The translations under genes and the position numbers were made by a program. A stretch of DNA of 6,303 bases from a bacterium (GTDB lineage: Bacteria; Patescibacteriota; Minisyncoccia; Minisyncoccales; JAGLPU01), in assembly GCA_030594935.1 (NCBI GenBank), contig JAUVEE010000038.1, positions 1 to 6,303 on the forward strand, given 5' to 3'. Under the pieces are notes generated by a model that saw nothing but the letters and a program-made list of their open reading frames with translations, searched no databases and had not been told where the DNA came from. Shown in pieces: positions 5,744 to 6,303 of this stretch; within the stretch, counting starts at the first letter, position 1, and each line of letters starts with the position of its first letter.

Positions 5744-6016
5744 TTATTCTACATTCACAACTTTAGCGGTTCTTTGATTACCGTCAAATCTTGTAATCTT
5801 TTTAGTGGCGAACTTAACCACGCCCTCCTTAATTGCGTAAAGGGTGTCGTCGTTGCCTCTTTTAACATTTTTACCGGCCAGGAATTTTGTGCCTCTTTGG
5901 CGGATAATAATGCTGCCGGATTTTGCTTTTTCACCGGCGTAGAGTTTTACTCCTAATCGTTTTGCTTCGGAGTCTCTGCCTAGTTTTGTGGCGCCTGTGG
6001 CCTTAGTCTTTGACAT
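5744..6016 (-). CDS. rpmA: 50S ribosomal protein bL27
   Basis: This protein contacts tRNAs near the peptidyl transferase centre through its N-terminal tail. At 90 residues it is full length. The family core is clear: LGRDSEAKRLGVKLYAGE (residues 12-29), IIIRQRGTKFLAGKNV (36-51), DDTLYAIKEGVVKF (56-69). The tail, MSKTKATGATK, has fewer glycines than the usual AHKKGGGSTRN form. No cleavable Firmicutes-type extension precedes it. rplU (bL21), the normal upstream partner, is absent from this side; the next gene upstream is xer. The gene has its own promoter so close to the ATG that the mRNA may lack a leader. Confidence 0.96.
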   Translation of the reverse strand: MSKTKATGATKLGRDSEAKRLGVKLYAGEKAKSGSIIIRQRGTKFLAGKNVKRGNDDTLYAIKEGVVKFATKKITRFDGNQRTAKVVNVE

Positions 6017-6022
6017 GAGATA

Positions 6023-6051
6023 ATGTTATCAAAAATAAAGAAATTTGTCAA
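6023..6051 (-). promoter_or_regulatory. rpmA promoter, likely leaderless
   Basis: On the - strand there is a perfect -35 box TTGACA (6051 to 6046), a 17-bp spacer, and a -10 box TAACAT (6028 to 6023) preceded by TGA, an extended -10. Only six bases (TATCTC) lie between the -10 box and the rpmA ATG at 6016. The expected start of transcription therefore falls on or next to the A of the start codon. Confidence 0.75.
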
Positions 6052-6056
6052 AATAA

Positions 6057-6303
6057 TTAGAGGTCTTTTCCGCTGTGGAATTTATGGTGGATATCGCGCA
6101 AACGCTTGGAGGTTACATGGGTATAGATTTGAGTGGCGGTAATGCTGCGGTGGCCCAGGAATTCCTGAACAGTTCTGAGGTCGGCTCCTTGATTCAATAA
6201 GTCGGTAGCAAAGCTGTGGCGCAGAGTGTGGGGAGTGGTTATGGACGGCAGGCCGGCCATTAAGGCGTATTTTTTGATGATCTTTTCAATGGAGCGGGCG
6301 GTT
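6057..6303 (-). CDS. xerD: Tyrosine recombinase, XerD-like (C-terminal part; N-terminus beyond window)
   Basis: Xer recombinases resolve chromosome dimers at dif by forming a covalent phosphotyrosine link. The frame is open to the right edge of the window, giving 81 visible residues from TARSIEKIIKKYALMAGL to the stop at 6057-6059; the Met at 6260 is internal. Catalytic residues seen are His and Arg of PHTLRHSFAT, the second His of LGHRS, and the nucleophile Tyr of QIYTHV. The first catalytic Arg and the Lys lie in the missing part. GADLR and the LRDIHHKFH ending resemble XerD more than XerC; a related integrase cannot be excluded because the arm-binding and N-terminal core domains are not visible. 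It is upstream of rpmA on the same strand, 40 bp away, but rpmA has a separate promoter. Confidence 0.88.
   Translation of the reverse strand, partial: TARSIEKIIKKYALMAGLPSITTPHTLRHSFATDLLNQGADLRTVQEFLGHRSITATQIYTHVTSKRLRDIHHKFHSGKDL

Noticed and set aside
5774..5956. + strand open frame opposite rpmA
   Set aside because: It mirrors the well-supported bL27 gene on the other strand and has no recognisable protein features.
1..6303. CRISPR array, insertion sequence, dif site or toxin-antitoxin pair
   Set aside because: I saw no regularly spaced direct repeats, no transposase, no dif-like 28-bp palindrome beside xer, and no paired small genes. The only recombinase is the Xer-type one at the right edge.

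Overview
This window looks like an ordinary housekeeping stretch from an uncultivated, AT-leaning bacterium. I favour the Candidate Phyla Radiation (Patescibacteria), possibly a Parcubacteria-like lineage. The reasons are compact genes with short spacers, bL9 and bL27 sequences that differ somewhat from model bacteria, a divergent CTP synthase, a tiny one-helix membrane protein, and no recognisable Shine-Dalgarno sequence before any start codon. The lineage is an inference; no taxonomic marker here is decisive.

Layout. Positions 2-511 (+) hold an open frame with no visible start. Its first ~85 codons look like the N-terminal part of a nitroreductase-family protein, and its remainder is the C-terminal end of DnaK. 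This is either a chimeric assembly join or a real recombination. Next come dnaJ (534-1628, +) and a tRNA-Lys(UUU) gene (1645-1718, +), closed by a long-stemmed hairpin (1733-1777). A sigma70-type promoter (1771-1798) then opens a second + strand unit: an S41 C-terminal processing protease (1866-3065), an acylphosphatase (3079-3351) and ribosomal protein bL9 (3356-3799). A 68-bp spacer with an inverted repeat separates this from CTP synthase pyrG (3868-5487). A 54-residue membrane protein (5519-5683) follows. A bidirectional terminator (5695-5723) divides it from two convergent - strand genes: rpmA for bL27 (5744-6016), with its own strong promoter, and the C-terminal part of a XerD-like tyrosine recombinase (6057-6303), cut by the window edge.

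Function. DnaK and DnaJ are chaperone partners. The middle block mixes envelope proteolysis, a small acyl-phosphate hydrolase and a ribosomal protein, with no evident common pathway. PyrG makes CTP from UTP. bL27 and Xer serve the ribosomal peptidyl transferase centre and chromosome dimer resolution.

I see no new defence, mobile or biosynthetic system. The points most worth checking are the chimeric join near 250-275, the apparently leaderless rpmA transcript, the general lack of Shine-Dalgarno motifs, the substituted CTP-feedback loop in PyrG, and the unannotated-size membrane protein after pyrG.
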